A stretch of 64,000 nt of DNA from Plantibacter elymi (nom. nud.). Its GTDB lineage: Bacteria; Actinomycetota; Actinomycetes; Actinomycetales; Microbacteriaceae. Positions 1-8,200 of the stretch are shown one piece after another. The position numbers were made by a program, and so were the translations under genes. Within the stretch, counting starts at the first letter, position 1; each line of letters opens with the position of its first letter. Location of the stretch: NCBI RefSeq assembly GCF_900177795.1, contig NZ_FXWJ01000005.1, positions 434,001-498,000 of the forward strand, given 5' to 3'. The notes under the pieces are model-generated. The model was not told the origin of the DNA and searched no databases. It was given only the letters and a program-made list of their open reading frames with translations.

Positions 1-1
1 C

Positions 2-2392
2 GCGCCGAACGAGTCCGTCACGGTCACGGTCCCGGGTGGCACGGCTGTCCCGGCGACCACGAACGGTGCCGGCGAGTTCTCGGTCGGGATCACGGTCCCG
101 GCGAACGCGCCGGTCGGCCCGCTGGTCGTCACGGCGGAGGGAGCGGTGTCGCAGACGCCGGCCACCGCGACCGTCACGGTCACCGCCATCGTGTTCTCGC
201 CTGTCATCACCGCCTCCCCGGACGCGCTGATCGCCGGTAACACGACGGTCATCACCGGATCGGGTTTCGCAGCCAACGAGACGGTCACGGTGTCGATCCC
301 GGGCGCCCCGGTCGTCACGCAGGTGACGAACGCCGGCGGCGGCTTCACGGTGACCCTGCCGGTCCCCGACGGATACGCGCTCGGCGACGTCACGGTGACG
401 GCACTCGGTGCTGCATCGGACGAGCCGGCGACGACGATCATCGAGGTCCTCGCGTACGACACGGCCATCACGGTCGACCCGTCCTCGGTGCTGCCCGGTG
501 AGACGGTCACGGTCGATGGGACGGGCTTCGCCGGAGGGGAGACCGTCACGGTCTCGATCCCAGGCGCACCGTCGGTCACCGTGGTGACGAACCCCGACGG
601 CTCCTTCTCCGTCGAGCTGCCGATCCCGGACGACTACACGCCTGGCCCGGTCACCGTCACGGCCGAGGGCGACGTCTCCGAGACGCCGGCCGAGTCCGAG
701 GTCACCATCGAGGACGGAGCGGTCGACGTCGACACCGACACTGCGGCGGTCGACGTGGACGCTGCTGCCGATGTGGATGCCGACGTGGACGTCGATGCCG
801 CCGCTGACACCGACGCTGCGACTGACGTGGACGCCGCGGCTGATGTGGACGCTGCTGCCGACACTGATGCTGCGACTGATGTGGACGCTGCCGCCGATAC
901 CGACGCTGCGGCCGATGTGGATGCTGCTGCCGACACGGACGCTGCTGCCGACACGGATGCTGCTGCTGATGTGGATGCTGCTGCGGACACCGACGCTGCG
1001 ACTGACGTGGACGCCGCGGCTGATGTGGACGCTGCTGCCGATACCGACGCTGCTGCGGATGTGGATGCTGCGGCGGATGTGGATGCTGCTGCCGACACGG
1101 ATGCCGCTGCTGACACGGATGCTGCGGCGGATGTGGATGCTGCTGCCGACACGGATGCCGCTGCTGACACTGACGCTGCGGCCGATGTGGATGCTGCTGC
1201 GGACGTGGACGCTGCGGCTGACACGGATGCTGCTGCCGACGTCGATGCTGCTGCTGATGTGGATGCTGCGGCTGACACGGATGCTGCGGCTGACGTGGAC
1301 GCTGCGGCTGACACGGACGCTGCGGCTGATGTGGATGCCGCTGCTGACACGGATGCTGCGGCTGACGTCGATGCTGCCGCCGACACGGATGCCGCTGCTG
1401 ACACTGACGCTGCGGCCGATGTGGATGCTGCTGCGGACGTGGACGCTGCGGCTGACACGGATGCTGCTGCGGACGTCGATGCTGCTGCTGATGTGGATGC
1501 TGCCGCGGACACCGACGCTGCGGCTGACGTGGACGCTGCGGCTGACACGGACGCTGCGGCTGATGTGGATGCCGCTGCCGACACGGATGCTGCGGCTGAC
1601 GTCGATGCTGCCGCCGACACGGACGCTGCCGCCGACACGGATGCCGCTGCTGACACGGATGCTGCGGCTGACGTCGATGCTGCCGCCGACACGGATGCCG
1701 CTGCTGACACTGACGCTGCGGCCGATGTGGATGCTGCGGCTGACGTCGATGCTGCCGCTGACACGGACGCTGCTGCGGACACGGATGCTGCTGCGGACAC
1801 GGATGCTGCTGCCGACACCGATGTTGCGGCTGACGTGGACGCCGCTGCCGACACCGCCGCTGACGGCACCGACCTCGACCTCAACGCCGACGCGGACACC
1901 GCGACTGACGCCGACACCGCGACTGACGCAGACACGGCGGCCGACGCCGACGGCGACACCGACGCCGGTGACGAGCGTCAGGCGACCGTCAAGTACTCGA
2001 CGATCGTCCGCGACACGGGTGTGATCCAGGAGGTCTACGCCACCGGCTTCGAGCCCGGCGAGACCGTCTCGGCCACCGTCTTCTCGACGCCGTTCGCCCT
2101 GACGCCCGTCGTCGCAGACGCCTCCGGCAACGCCACCTTCACCTTCCCGGTCGACTCGTCGCTCGAGCTGGGTGCCCACCGGGTGGAGCTCTCCGGATCC
2201 GTGACCGGCGACCTGCCGCTCGACCGCGAGGCGACCGCCTTCACGGTCACCGCGGTGGCCGCTGCAGCACCGGGGTCACGCCCCGGTCTGCCGAGCACCG
2301 GCTTCGACGGCCTGTGGCTCGGGGGACTCGGCGCCATGATGCTCCTCCTCGGAGGTGGCTTCGTGGCTACGCGACGGGCGCGTCTGGAGTGA
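2..2392 (+). CDS. LPXTG-anchored surface protein with Ig-like repeats and Asp-Ala repeat stalk (5' end outside window)
   Basis: The frame is open from the first bases, so the start lies upstream of the window. The visible part has at least two Ig-like repeats of about 85 residues (nt 2-720; recurring VTVSIPGAP and PDGSFSVELP-type motifs). A very long DAAADV/DAAADT repeat stalk (nt 748-1854) follows, then one more Ig-like module. The end is a sortase signal: LPSTG, a hydrophobic segment and RRARLE. It is a cell-wall-anchored protein with a highly acidic spacer that pushes the N-terminal modules away from the wall. Ligand or function is unknown; adhesion is only a guess. A strong hairpin terminator follows the stop. 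Antisense and +1 frames across the repeat are also open, but only because the 18-bp unit lacks stops. Confidence 0.85.
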   Translation, partial: APNESVTVTVPGGTAVPATTNGAGEFSVGITVPANAPVGPLVVTAEGAVSQTPATATVTVTAIVFSPVITASPDALIAGNTTVITGSGFAANETVTVSIPGAPVVTQVTNAGGGFTVTLPVPDGYALGDVTVTALGAASDEPATTIIEVLAYDTAITVDPSSVLPGETVTVDGTGFAGGETVTVSIPGAPSVTVVTNPDGSFSVELPIPDDYTPGPVTVTAEGDVSETPAESEVTIEDGAVDVDTDTAAVDVDAAADVDADVDVDAAADTDAATDVDAAADVDAAADTDAATDVDAAADTDAAADVDAAADTDAAADTDAAADVDAAADTDAATDVDAAADVDAAADTDAAADVDAAADVDAAADTDAAADTDAAADVDAAADTDAAADTDAAADVDAAADVDAAADTDAAADVDAAADVDAAADTDAAADVDAAADTDAAADVDAAADTDAAADVDAAADTDAAADTDAAADVDAAADVDAAADTDAAADVDAAADVDAAADTDAAADVDAAADTDAAADVDAAADTDAAADVDAAADTDAAADTDAAADTDAAADVDAAADTDAAADTDAAADVDAAADVDAAADTDAAADTDAAADTDAAADTDVAADVDAAADTAADGTDLDLNADADTATDADTATDADTAADADGDTDAGDERQATVKYSTIVRDTGVIQEVYATGFEPGETVSATVFSTPFALTPVVADASGNATFTFPVDSSLELGAHRVELSGSVTGDLPLDREATAFTVTAVAAAAPGSRPGLPSTGFDGLWLGGLGAMMLLLGGGFVATRRARLE
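748..1854 (+). repeat. Degenerate 18-bp tandem repeat coding for DAAADV / DAAADT
   Basis: About 60 head-to-tail 18-bp units encode six residues, with the last alternating Val or Thr. Third codon positions vary freely (gct/gcg/gcc, gac/gat) while the peptide is nearly invariant. Longer blocks recur inside the array: the block starting at 1148 reappears at 1382 (234 bp, 13 units) and again at 1688 (306 bp, 17 units), which indicates multi-unit duplications. Confidence 0.9.
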
Positions 2393-2398
2393 CGCGCC

Positions 2399-2437
2399 GA
2401 GTGGGCCGCGCCGCATTCGGGTCGGCGCGGCCCACTC
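2399..2437 (+). terminator. Intrinsic terminator of the surface protein gene
   Basis: A perfect 15-bp GC-rich stem (2399-2413 with 2423-2437) and a 9-nt loop, beginning 7 nt after the stop codon and followed by CTTCCCCC. There is no long T tract, as usual in high-GC actinobacteria. Confidence 0.75.
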
Positions 2438-2507
2438 CTTCCCCCGCGGACGGCACCACCGAACGGGTGCCCCGCGGTTCATCACCACCCAGCACCAAGG
2501 AGGAACC

Positions 2508-3548
2508 GTGACTCCCATCACACGTACACCCGTCGAGGGTCGGTCTGACACCCTTCGACAGGCTCAGGGACCGGAAGGGGCTCAGGGACCGGAAGGGGCT
2601 CAGGGACCGGAAGGGGCTCAGGGACCGGAAGGGGCTCAGGGGCCGGACGGGGCCGAGGGGCTCGAGGCCGGGCAACCGGTACCTGAGCCTGTCGAAGGGC
2701 AGGCTTCGGCGGAGACCCTTCGACAAGCTCAGGGACCGAAGGGCGCTCAGGGACCGAGCGGCGGTCAGGGAGCGGAGTCGGCGGCCCCGCCGAAGCGGGC
2801 CGCGCGCATCGCCGCCGCGGTCTCGATCGCCCTCGTCGGCGTCTACGTCGCCGGCACCCTCGTCATCGTCTCGCCGACCACACCCGTCCGCGGTGCCGTC
2901 GTCGCCGCGGCGGGCCCGTACTTCACGCAGAAGTGGAACGTCTTCGCGCCGAGCATCATGAAGACGAACATCACCTTCTCCGTCCAGGCGCAGTGGCGCG
3001 ACGCCGACGGGACGCTCGTGAAGTCCGACTGGGTGAACGTCACGAAGCTCGAGCAGCAGGCGGTCCCCGGCCACGCAGAGCCCTCGCGGATCCAGAAGTC
3101 CTCGTGGAACGCGATGCTCGCCTACAACGCCCGCTACCTCGCGCTCGATGCCCAGCAACGCGAGCTCGTCCGCGACACCTTCATCCAGCGAGCCGACGGT
3201 GGCGGGTACCGCGCGCAGTCGGCCGAGTCGCTCATCGCCGACCTCGACGCCGTCAGCACGACGCCGGGCTCAGGGCAGGGCGACGTCGTCCGGTTCCTCC
3301 GCTACGACTACATGCTCAAGGAGTACGCGACCGCGTTCTCCACGGCGTACTTCGATCAGGACGTCGAGCGCGTCCGGTGGCGGATCGACCGCACGCGCCC
3401 GAACGACTTCGAGAACCGCTTCTCCGAGGAGCAGCAGTTCGACGACACCGCCGTCACCTTCGGCTGGCGGCACGTCGACGACGTCATCGACCCGGAGACC
3501 CTCGCCGTCTACCGGGATGTCATCGCCCGCTACGGAGGTGCACGATGA
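2508..3548 (+). CDS. DUF5819 family protein
   Basis: 346 residues. The GTG at 2508 is chosen because AAGGAGG sits just upstream; an earlier in-frame start would read through the terminator. The first ~85 residues are low complexity (LRQAQGPEG, AQGPEG repeats), encoded by the genome's intergenic repeat inserted in frame. One transmembrane helix follows (AVSIALVGVYVAGTLVIV), then the conserved domain with a YFTQKWNVFAPS motif, typical of DUF5819. The stop overlaps the next start (ATGA, 3545-3548), so it is translationally coupled to the HTTM protein. DUF5819/HTTM pairing is common in actinobacteria; the biochemical role is unknown. It is probably membrane-tethered with the domain outside. Confidence 0.8.
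   Translation: MTPITRTPVEGRSDTLRQAQGPEGAQGPEGAQGPEGAQGPEGAQGPDGAEGLEAGQPVPEPVEGQASAETLRQAQGPKGAQGPSGGQGAESAAPPKRAARIAAAVSIALVGVYVAGTLVIVSPTTPVRGAVVAAAGPYFTQKWNVFAPSIMKTNITFSVQAQWRDADGTLVKSDWVNVTKLEQQAVPGHAEPSRIQKSSWNAMLAYNARYLALDAQQRELVRDTFIQRADGGGYRAQSAESLIADLDAVSTTPGSGQGDVVRFLRYDYMLKEYATAFSTAYFDQDVERVRWRIDRTRPNDFENRFSEEQQFDDTAVTFGWRHVDDVIDPETLAVYRDVIARYGGAR
2551..2660 (+). repeat. Intergenic-type repeat plus 18-bp tandem units inside a coding sequence
   Basis: A CCTTCGACAGGCTCAGGGAC element is followed by four to five tandem 18-bp units (GCTCAGGGACCGGAAGGG), all within the N-terminal codons of the DUF5819 gene. Two further copies of the element lie at about 2679-2701 (opposite orientation) and 2717-2740. 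All keep the reading frame. Confidence 0.8.
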
Positions 3549-4570
3549 ACGCCGTCCGAGCAACATTCGACCGGTTCGCCGGCTGGGTCACGGGCGCCAA
3601 GCACGCCGGCTACAGCCTCTCCGCCCTGCGGATCCTCTACGGTGTCGCGATCGTCAGCTTCCTGTTCACGAGCCTCGCCGACCGCCACTACCTGTGGGGC
3701 GTCGCGTCGAAGTGGGTCGACCCGGAGGCGAACCGTCGCGCCTGGTTCCCGCTGTTCGAGCTCGTCTTCACGAAGGACAGCGCCTTCGTCTTCGACCTCG
3801 CCTACGGGGTGCTCATCGTGCTCGGGCTGCTGTTCCTCATCGGCTGGCAGACCCGGTTCGTCACGCCCGTCCTGCTCGTGTTCTGGGTGGGGCTCGCGAC
3901 CAACAGCACGGTGCTGACCAACGGCGGCGACACGATCATCCGCATCACGCTGCTGTTCCTGGTGTTCGCGGACCTGTCGCGTCACTGGTCCGTCGACGCG
4001 TGGCTCGCCAAGCGACGGGGCCGAGCGCTGCGCCCGATCCTGCGCGGTCGGTTCGCGATTCCGGCGTGGCTCGCGAACGCCGCCAACAACACCGCAGTCC
4101 TCCTCTGCGCCTACCAGATCATGCTCGTCTACATGAACTCCGGCATCTACAAGCTCATGGGTCCCGAGTGGCGGGAGGGGACCGCGTTCTACTACTCGCT
4201 CGTCCTCGACGTGTTCCGGCCGTTCCCCGCGCTGAGCGACCTCGCCTGGCAGGTCGGTCCGTTCGTCTGGGTCGCCACGTTCCTGTCCGTCTGGGTGCAG
4301 CTGCTGTTCCCGGTGCTGATCCTGTGGCGACCGACGCGCATCCTCGCGCTCGGTTTCACGATCCTGATGCACCTCGGTATCGGCCTCTTCCTCGGGCTGT
4401 GGCCGTTCTCGCTCGCGATGATCGCGCTCGACCTGCTGTTCGTCCGCGACCGCAGCTGGGTCGCCGTCGGTCGGTGGGCGTCGCACGCCGGGGGAGTGCT
4501 CCGCCAGTTGTTGCCGGAGCGCCAGGCGACGGAGAGACCTGTCACGACGTCGGCCGGTTCGCCGTCGTGA
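3545..4570 (+). CDS. HTTM domain membrane protein (vitamin K-dependent carboxylase-like fold)
   Basis: 341 residues with several hydrophobic helices. The features match the HTTM (horizontally transferred transmembrane) family: an N-terminal helix around YSLSALRILYGVAIVSFLF, a loop with DRHYLWG and an aromatic WFPLFEL stretch, then TNGGDTIIRITLLFLVFADLSRHWS and a second helical bundle. It is the membrane partner of the upstream DUF5819 protein, whose stop codon its start overlaps. HTTM resembles the membrane part of gamma-glutamyl carboxylase, but bacterial members have no proven reaction. The 3' end is followed by a hairpin terminator. Confidence 0.8.
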   Translation: MNAVRATFDRFAGWVTGAKHAGYSLSALRILYGVAIVSFLFTSLADRHYLWGVASKWVDPEANRRAWFPLFELVFTKDSAFVFDLAYGVLIVLGLLFLIGWQTRFVTPVLLVFWVGLATNSTVLTNGGDTIIRITLLFLVFADLSRHWSVDAWLAKRRGRALRPILRGRFAIPAWLANAANNTAVLLCAYQIMLVYMNSGIYKLMGPEWREGTAFYYSLVLDVFRPFPALSDLAWQVGPFVWVATFLSVWVQLLFPVLILWRPTRILALGFTILMHLGIGLFLGLWPFSLAMIALDLLFVRDRSWVAVGRWASHAGGVLRQLLPERQATERPVTTSAGSPS

Positions 4571-4607
4571 CACCAGCCGTCTCGCGCGTTCGGGTGCGAG
4601 ACGAACC

Positions 4608-4638
4608 GGCGGTCGGCGCCACGGTTGCGCCGACCGCC
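4608..4638 (+). terminator. Intrinsic terminator after the HTTM gene
   Basis: A perfect 12-bp stem GGCGGTCGGCGC / GCGCCGACCGCC with a 7-nt loop, 37 nt past the stop codon. Confidence 0.65.
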
Positions 4639-4703
4639 ACCCCTCCTGTTCGAGGTGGTGCCGGTGGTGGGAAACCTGCCACCCGTGCCACCGGCCCGAG
4701 ACC

Positions 4704-4709
4704 TAGGCT
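4704..4709 (+). promoter_or_regulatory. -10 element of a leaderless promoter (TAGGCT)
   Basis: TAGGCT lies exactly 6 nt before the ATG at 4716, placing the transcription start at or next to the start codon. The same 6-nt geometry recurs before dnaX, mqo, tdk and satD in this window. Confidence 0.55.
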
Positions 4710-4715
4710 GGTGCG

Positions 4716-6155
4716 ATGGTGGATGCGGTGGTCGTCGGGAGCGGGCCGAACGGACTCGCCGCTGCCGTCACCCTCGCCCGCGCCGGCCTCGAGGTCGAGA
4801 TCCACGAGGCAGCCGACACCATCGGCGGAGGACTGCGGACGCAGGAGCTGACCGAACCGGGCTTCCGACACGACGTCTGCTCGGCGATCCACCCCATGGT
4901 GCTCACCTCGCCGTTCTTCCGGGCCTGGAAGGCGACCGAGCGCGTCGAGTACCTCGTGCCGGAGGCGTCCTACGGGCACCCGCTCGATCGCGGTCGCGCG
5001 GGCATCGCCTATCGTGACCTCGATCGGACGGCCGCGACCCTCGGCGTCGACGGCGTGGCCTGGCGGGAGCTGCTGCAGCCCATCGTCGACCGCATGGACG
5101 CGGTGACCGAGTTCACGCTCAATCCGTTCCTCCCGGTCCCGAAGCGGCTGTTCGACGTCGTGCCGTTCGGCCTGCGGGTCCTGGAGCAGGGGACGCGCAC
5201 CTGGCTGCGACGCTTCGAGGGCACCGTCGCCCCTGGCCTGCTCACGGGCGTCATGGCGCACACGATCACGAGACTGCCGGGGTTGCCGGCCGCAGGAGCC
5301 GGCCTCGTCCTCGCGGCGACCGCGCACGCCGACGGCTGGCCCCTCCCGATCGGCGGGGCGCAGTCGCTCGCCGACGCGATGGTCCGCGACCTGGAGGCCC
5401 ACGGTGGTCGTGTCATCACCGGGCACCGGGTCACCTCGACCTCGGAGCTCCCACTGGCGGCGGCCGTCCTCTTCGACACCTCGCCACGCGACCTGGTCGC
5501 CGCCGTCGGCTCGCGGCTCCCTGCCGACTACGTGCGCGCTCTGGAACGGTTCCGGTACGGCAACGCCGTCTTCAAACTCGACCTCGCCGTCTCGTCGCCG
5601 ATCCCGTGGCGCAACCGGGCACTGCTCGACGCCCCGACCGTCCACCTCGGCGGCACGGCGCAGGAGATCGCGGCGTCGGAGAACGCGGTCGCGGCGGGCA
5701 AGCACCCGGAGCAGCCCTACGTCCTGTTGGCGCAGCCGTCGCTCTTCGACGCCACCCGCGCGCCCGCGGGGAAGCACACGGTCTGGGCATACTGCCACGT
5801 GCCGAAGGGTTCTCGGGTGGACCGGTCCGAGGCGATCATCGATCAGATCGAACGCTTCGCGCCGGGGTTCCGCGACACGATCATCGCCCAGGCCGGACGT
5901 GACACCGTCGTCGTCGAGCGGGAGAACCCGAACGACCTCGGTGGCGACATCTCCGGGGGAGAGCCGTCCGTGCGGCAGCTGCTGCGGCGCCCAGTCGTGC
6001 GTCGCGAACCGTGGCGGACGCCCGCGGCCGGGGTCTACCTCTGCTCGAGCTCGGCCGCGCCGGGCATGGGCGTCCACGGCATGGCCGGGTTCCTGGCGGC
6101 GCAGTCCGCGCTGCGGCACACCTTCCGCTTGCCGGTCCCGTCCCTCGCGCCCTGA
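4716..6155 (+). CDS. FAD-dependent oxidoreductase, phytoene desaturase-like
   Basis: 479 residues. The N-terminus is a Rossmann dinucleotide-binding motif (VVGSGPNGLAAA, residues 5-16) with an acidic residue closing the second strand (EIHEA), followed by GGGLRTQEL. This is the amine oxidase/phytoene dehydrogenase superfamily. The C-terminus carries the second FAD contact (GVYLCSSSAAPGMGVHGMAG). No carotenoid genes are near, so the substrate cannot be inferred. There is no Shine-Dalgarno; a TAGGCT box 6 nt upstream indicates a leaderless mRNA. It stands alone between terminators, and a paired hairpin element follows the stop. Confidence 0.8.
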   Translation: MVDAVVVGSGPNGLAAAVTLARAGLEVEIHEAADTIGGGLRTQELTEPGFRHDVCSAIHPMVLTSPFFRAWKATERVEYLVPEASYGHPLDRGRAGIAYRDLDRTAATLGVDGVAWRELLQPIVDRMDAVTEFTLNPFLPVPKRLFDVVPFGLRVLEQGTRTWLRRFEGTVAPGLLTGVMAHTITRLPGLPAAGAGLVLAATAHADGWPLPIGGAQSLADAMVRDLEAHGGRVITGHRVTSTSELPLAAAVLFDTSPRDLVAAVGSRLPADYVRALERFRYGNAVFKLDLAVSSPIPWRNRALLDAPTVHLGGTAQEIAASENAVAAGKHPEQPYVLLAQPSLFDATRAPAGKHTVWAYCHVPKGSRVDRSEAIIDQIERFAPGFRDTIIAQAGRDTVVVERENPNDLGGDISGGEPSVRQLLRRPVVRREPWRTPAAGVYLCSSSAAPGMGVHGMAGFLAAQSALRHTFRLPVPSLAP

Positions 6156-6161
6156 GGTCCC

Positions 6162-6224
6162 CATTCGTTCGCCCATCTTTGGGCGAGGGAACGCTCCATC
6201 GCCCAAAGATGGGCGAATGAACGC
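6162..6224. repeat. Paired-hairpin intergenic element, copy 1
   Basis: Two arms, TTCGCCCATCTTTGGGCGA and its exact reverse complement, are separated by about 12 nt. Each arm is itself a small hairpin (TCGCCCA / TGGGCGA). It lies directly after a stop codon and may act as a terminator. Related elements occur at 13501-13554 and 32335-32400. Confidence 0.7.
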
Positions 6225-6311
6225 ACCTGGATCTGTGTTTCTCTGCGTTTGTGTGATACTTTCTTCGCACTGCAAGCCTGCAACACCGGAAACGAAGGTC
6301 AAGGACGACGC

Positions 6312-7100
6312 ATGTACGCGACGGAGCGGCACGAGCACATCACCAGCCGGGTGAAGACGAGCGGACGGGTCTCCGTCGCCGACGTCTCCCGTGAGCTGGG
6401 CGTCACCGCCGAGACGATCCGCCGCGACCTCGACCAGCTCGAAACCTCCGGTGTCCTGCGCCGCGTCCACGGCGGTGCCGTCTCCGCCGCACGTGCCTCC
6501 GTCGCCGAGGCCAGCCTCGCCGATCGCCAGGGCCAGCGGAGCGACGCGAAGGCCACGATCGCCCGTGCAGCCCTCCGGCTCATCCCGTCGACGTTCAGCG
6601 GCTCGATCGTCATCGACGCCGGGACGACCACGGCCCACCTCGCCGACCTCCTCGTCACCTGGCGCCCGGCCACCGCCGGCCAGACGCTCACGGTCATCAC
6701 CAACTCCGTACCGATCGCCGCGACGCTCCACCACTGCGACCACGTCGAACTGCACCTCCTCGGTGGCCGGGTCCGTGGCATCACGAGCGCGGCGGTCGGC
6801 AGCACGACCGTTGACGAGCTCGGCCGGTTCCGCCCGGACATCGCCTTCGTCGGCGCCAACGGGGTCAGTGCCGACTTCGGCCTCAGCACGCCCGACGAGC
6901 TCGAGGGCGCCGTGAAGTCGGCGATCGTCCGCGGTTCGCGCCGGGCCGTCGTCCTCGCCGACGCCGCGAAGCTCGGTGAGGAAGCGCTCATCCGCTTCGC
7001 CGCCCTCGACGAGATCGACACCGTCATCACCGACGAGGTCGTTCCGACGACCCTCGGGGACGCCCTCGAGGCTGCGGGTGTCGAGGTGGTCGTCGCATGA
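6312..7100 (+). CDS. fruR: DeoR-family transcriptional regulator of the fructose PTS operon
   Basis: 262 residues; ATG at 6312. The N-terminal winged HTH (residues ~6-60: ERHEHITSRV, VTAETIRRDLDQLETSG) shows the DeoR signature. The C-terminal sugar-phosphate sensor domain has the DAGTTTAHL and TNSVPIA motifs (residues ~95-145). It is the first gene of the operon and overlaps fruK by ATGA (7097-7100), so it probably controls its own operon in response to fructose 1-phosphate. The AT-richer leader (about 6225-6300) holds the promoter and a TGTGTTT...TGCGTTTGTG direct repeat that could be the operator. The symbol reflects role by context; sequence alone shows only the DeoR family. Confidence 0.85.
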   Translation: MYATERHEHITSRVKTSGRVSVADVSRELGVTAETIRRDLDQLETSGVLRRVHGGAVSAARASVAEASLADRQGQRSDAKATIARAALRLIPSTFSGSIVIDAGTTTAHLADLLVTWRPATAGQTLTVITNSVPIAATLHHCDHVELHLLGGRVRGITSAAVGSTTVDELGRFRPDIAFVGANGVSADFGLSTPDELEGAVKSAIVRGSRRAVVLADAAKLGEEALIRFAALDEIDTVITDEVVPTTLGDALEAAGVEVVVA

Positions 7101-8098
7101 TCATCACCCTGACCGCCAACCCCTCGCTCGACCACACGGTGGAGCTCCCCGGCATCGTCGAGCGCGGCGAGGTCCTCCGTGCCCTCGCCAGCCGGGAGCA
7201 GCCGGGCGGCAAGGGCGTCAACGTCTCGCGGGCCATCGCCGCCGCCGAGTTGGCGACCATCGCCGTCCTCCCCGGCGAATCGACCGACCCGATGATCGAG
7301 TCGCTCCGCGCGCAGGGCATCGACGTCCTCGCCGTCCCGACCGGGCAGCCCGTGCGTCGCAACATCACGCTGACCGAGCCCGACGGCACCACCACCAAGA
7401 TCAACGAGCCGGGTCCGCTCCTCACCGAGGACGATGCGGCACGCCTCGTCGACGCGACCGCTCGTGCCGCTGCGAGTGCCGAGTGGCTCGTCATCGCCGG
7501 TTCGCTGCCACCCGGACTGCCGGCCGACTTCTACGCACGGATCGTCCGGGCCGCTCGCGCCCTCACCGACGGCGCCCGCCCGCTCGTCGCCGTCGACAGC
7601 TCGGGGGAGCCGCTCGCCGCCCTCCTCGCCGCCTTCGCCGCCACCGGGGAACGCATCGACCTCATCAAGCCGAACGGTGCCGAACTCGCCGAACTCACCG
7701 GCACCGCGTCCGGCGACGAGATCGAGGCGGACCCGGCACTCGCCGCGTCCGTCGCCGCCGCGCTCGTCGGCACCACGGACCGGCCCGGCCCGGTCGCCGC
7801 CGTCCTCGTCACGCTCGGCTCCCGAGGTGCCGTGCTGGTGGAGGGCGACACCGCCTGGTCGGCTCGGGCCCCGAAGATCGTCGCGCGCAGCACCGTCGGC
7901 GCGGGGGACTCCTCCCTCGCCGGCTACCTGATCGCCCGAACCGCAGGTCTCGCACCTGCAGCACGCCTCGCGCAGGCCGTCGCCCACGGAGCCGCAGCCG
8001 CGGCACTCCCCGGCAGCGACGTACCGGCGCTCAGCGGGACGGACGCCGCCGCCATCGACGTCGTCCAGCTCCCGCAGCGGATCCCCTCCGCCCCCTGA
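7097..8098 (+). CDS. fruK: 1-phosphofructokinase (PfkB family)
   Basis: 333 residues. It phosphorylates fructose 1-phosphate, the product of the PTS, to fructose 1,6-bisphosphate. PfkB motifs: N-terminal TLTANPSLDHTVEL, the GGKGVNVSRA substrate-binding region (residues ~36-45) and C-terminal GAGDSSLAGYL with the catalytic Asp (residue ~272). The start overlaps the upstream regulator stop (ATGA). A repeat-filled gap of about 100 bp separates it from fruA. Assignment as FruK rather than another PfkB kinase rests on both sequence and context. Confidence 0.92.
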   Translation: MIITLTANPSLDHTVELPGIVERGEVLRALASREQPGGKGVNVSRAIAAAELATIAVLPGESTDPMIESLRAQGIDVLAVPTGQPVRRNITLTEPDGTTTKINEPGPLLTEDDAARLVDATARAAASAEWLVIAGSLPPGLPADFYARIVRAARALTDGARPLVAVDSSGEPLAALLAAFAATGERIDLIKPNGAELAELTGTASGDEIEADPALAASVAAALVGTTDRPGPVAAVLVTLGSRGAVLVEGDTAWSARAPKIVARSTVGAGDSSLAGYLIARTAGLAPAARLAQAVAHGAAAAALPGSDVPALSGTDAAAIDVVQLPQRIPSAP

Positions 8099-8099
8099 C

Positions 8100-8154
8100 C
8101 GCCCACCCCGGTCCCTGACCGCCCACCCCGGTCCCTGAGCTTGTCGAAGGGCCG
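8100..8154. repeat. REP-like repeat between fruK and fruA
   Basis: Two CCGCCCACCCCGGTCCCTGA units, the second continuing into the full GGTCCCTGAGCTTGTCGAAG GGC element. Confidence 0.8.
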
Positions 8155-8200
8155 CCCCGACCACCCGAAGCACCAGCATCCGTTTCGAAGGAGAACCCAG

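Noticed and set aside
748-1854. Possible CRISPR array
   Set aside because: Units are contiguous 18-mers without spacers and keep one reading frame.
634-1959. Long antisense ORF (Ser-Ala-rich, 441 residues) across the surface-protein stalk
   Set aside because: All frames of the 18-bp repeat lack stops; the opposite strand encodes an LPXTG protein with coherent domains.
3530-4573. 347-residue antisense frame over the HTTM gene
   Set aside because: Sense strand has a coherent membrane protein coupled to its partner; the antisense product has shadow composition (Arg/Glu/Asp/Gln-rich).
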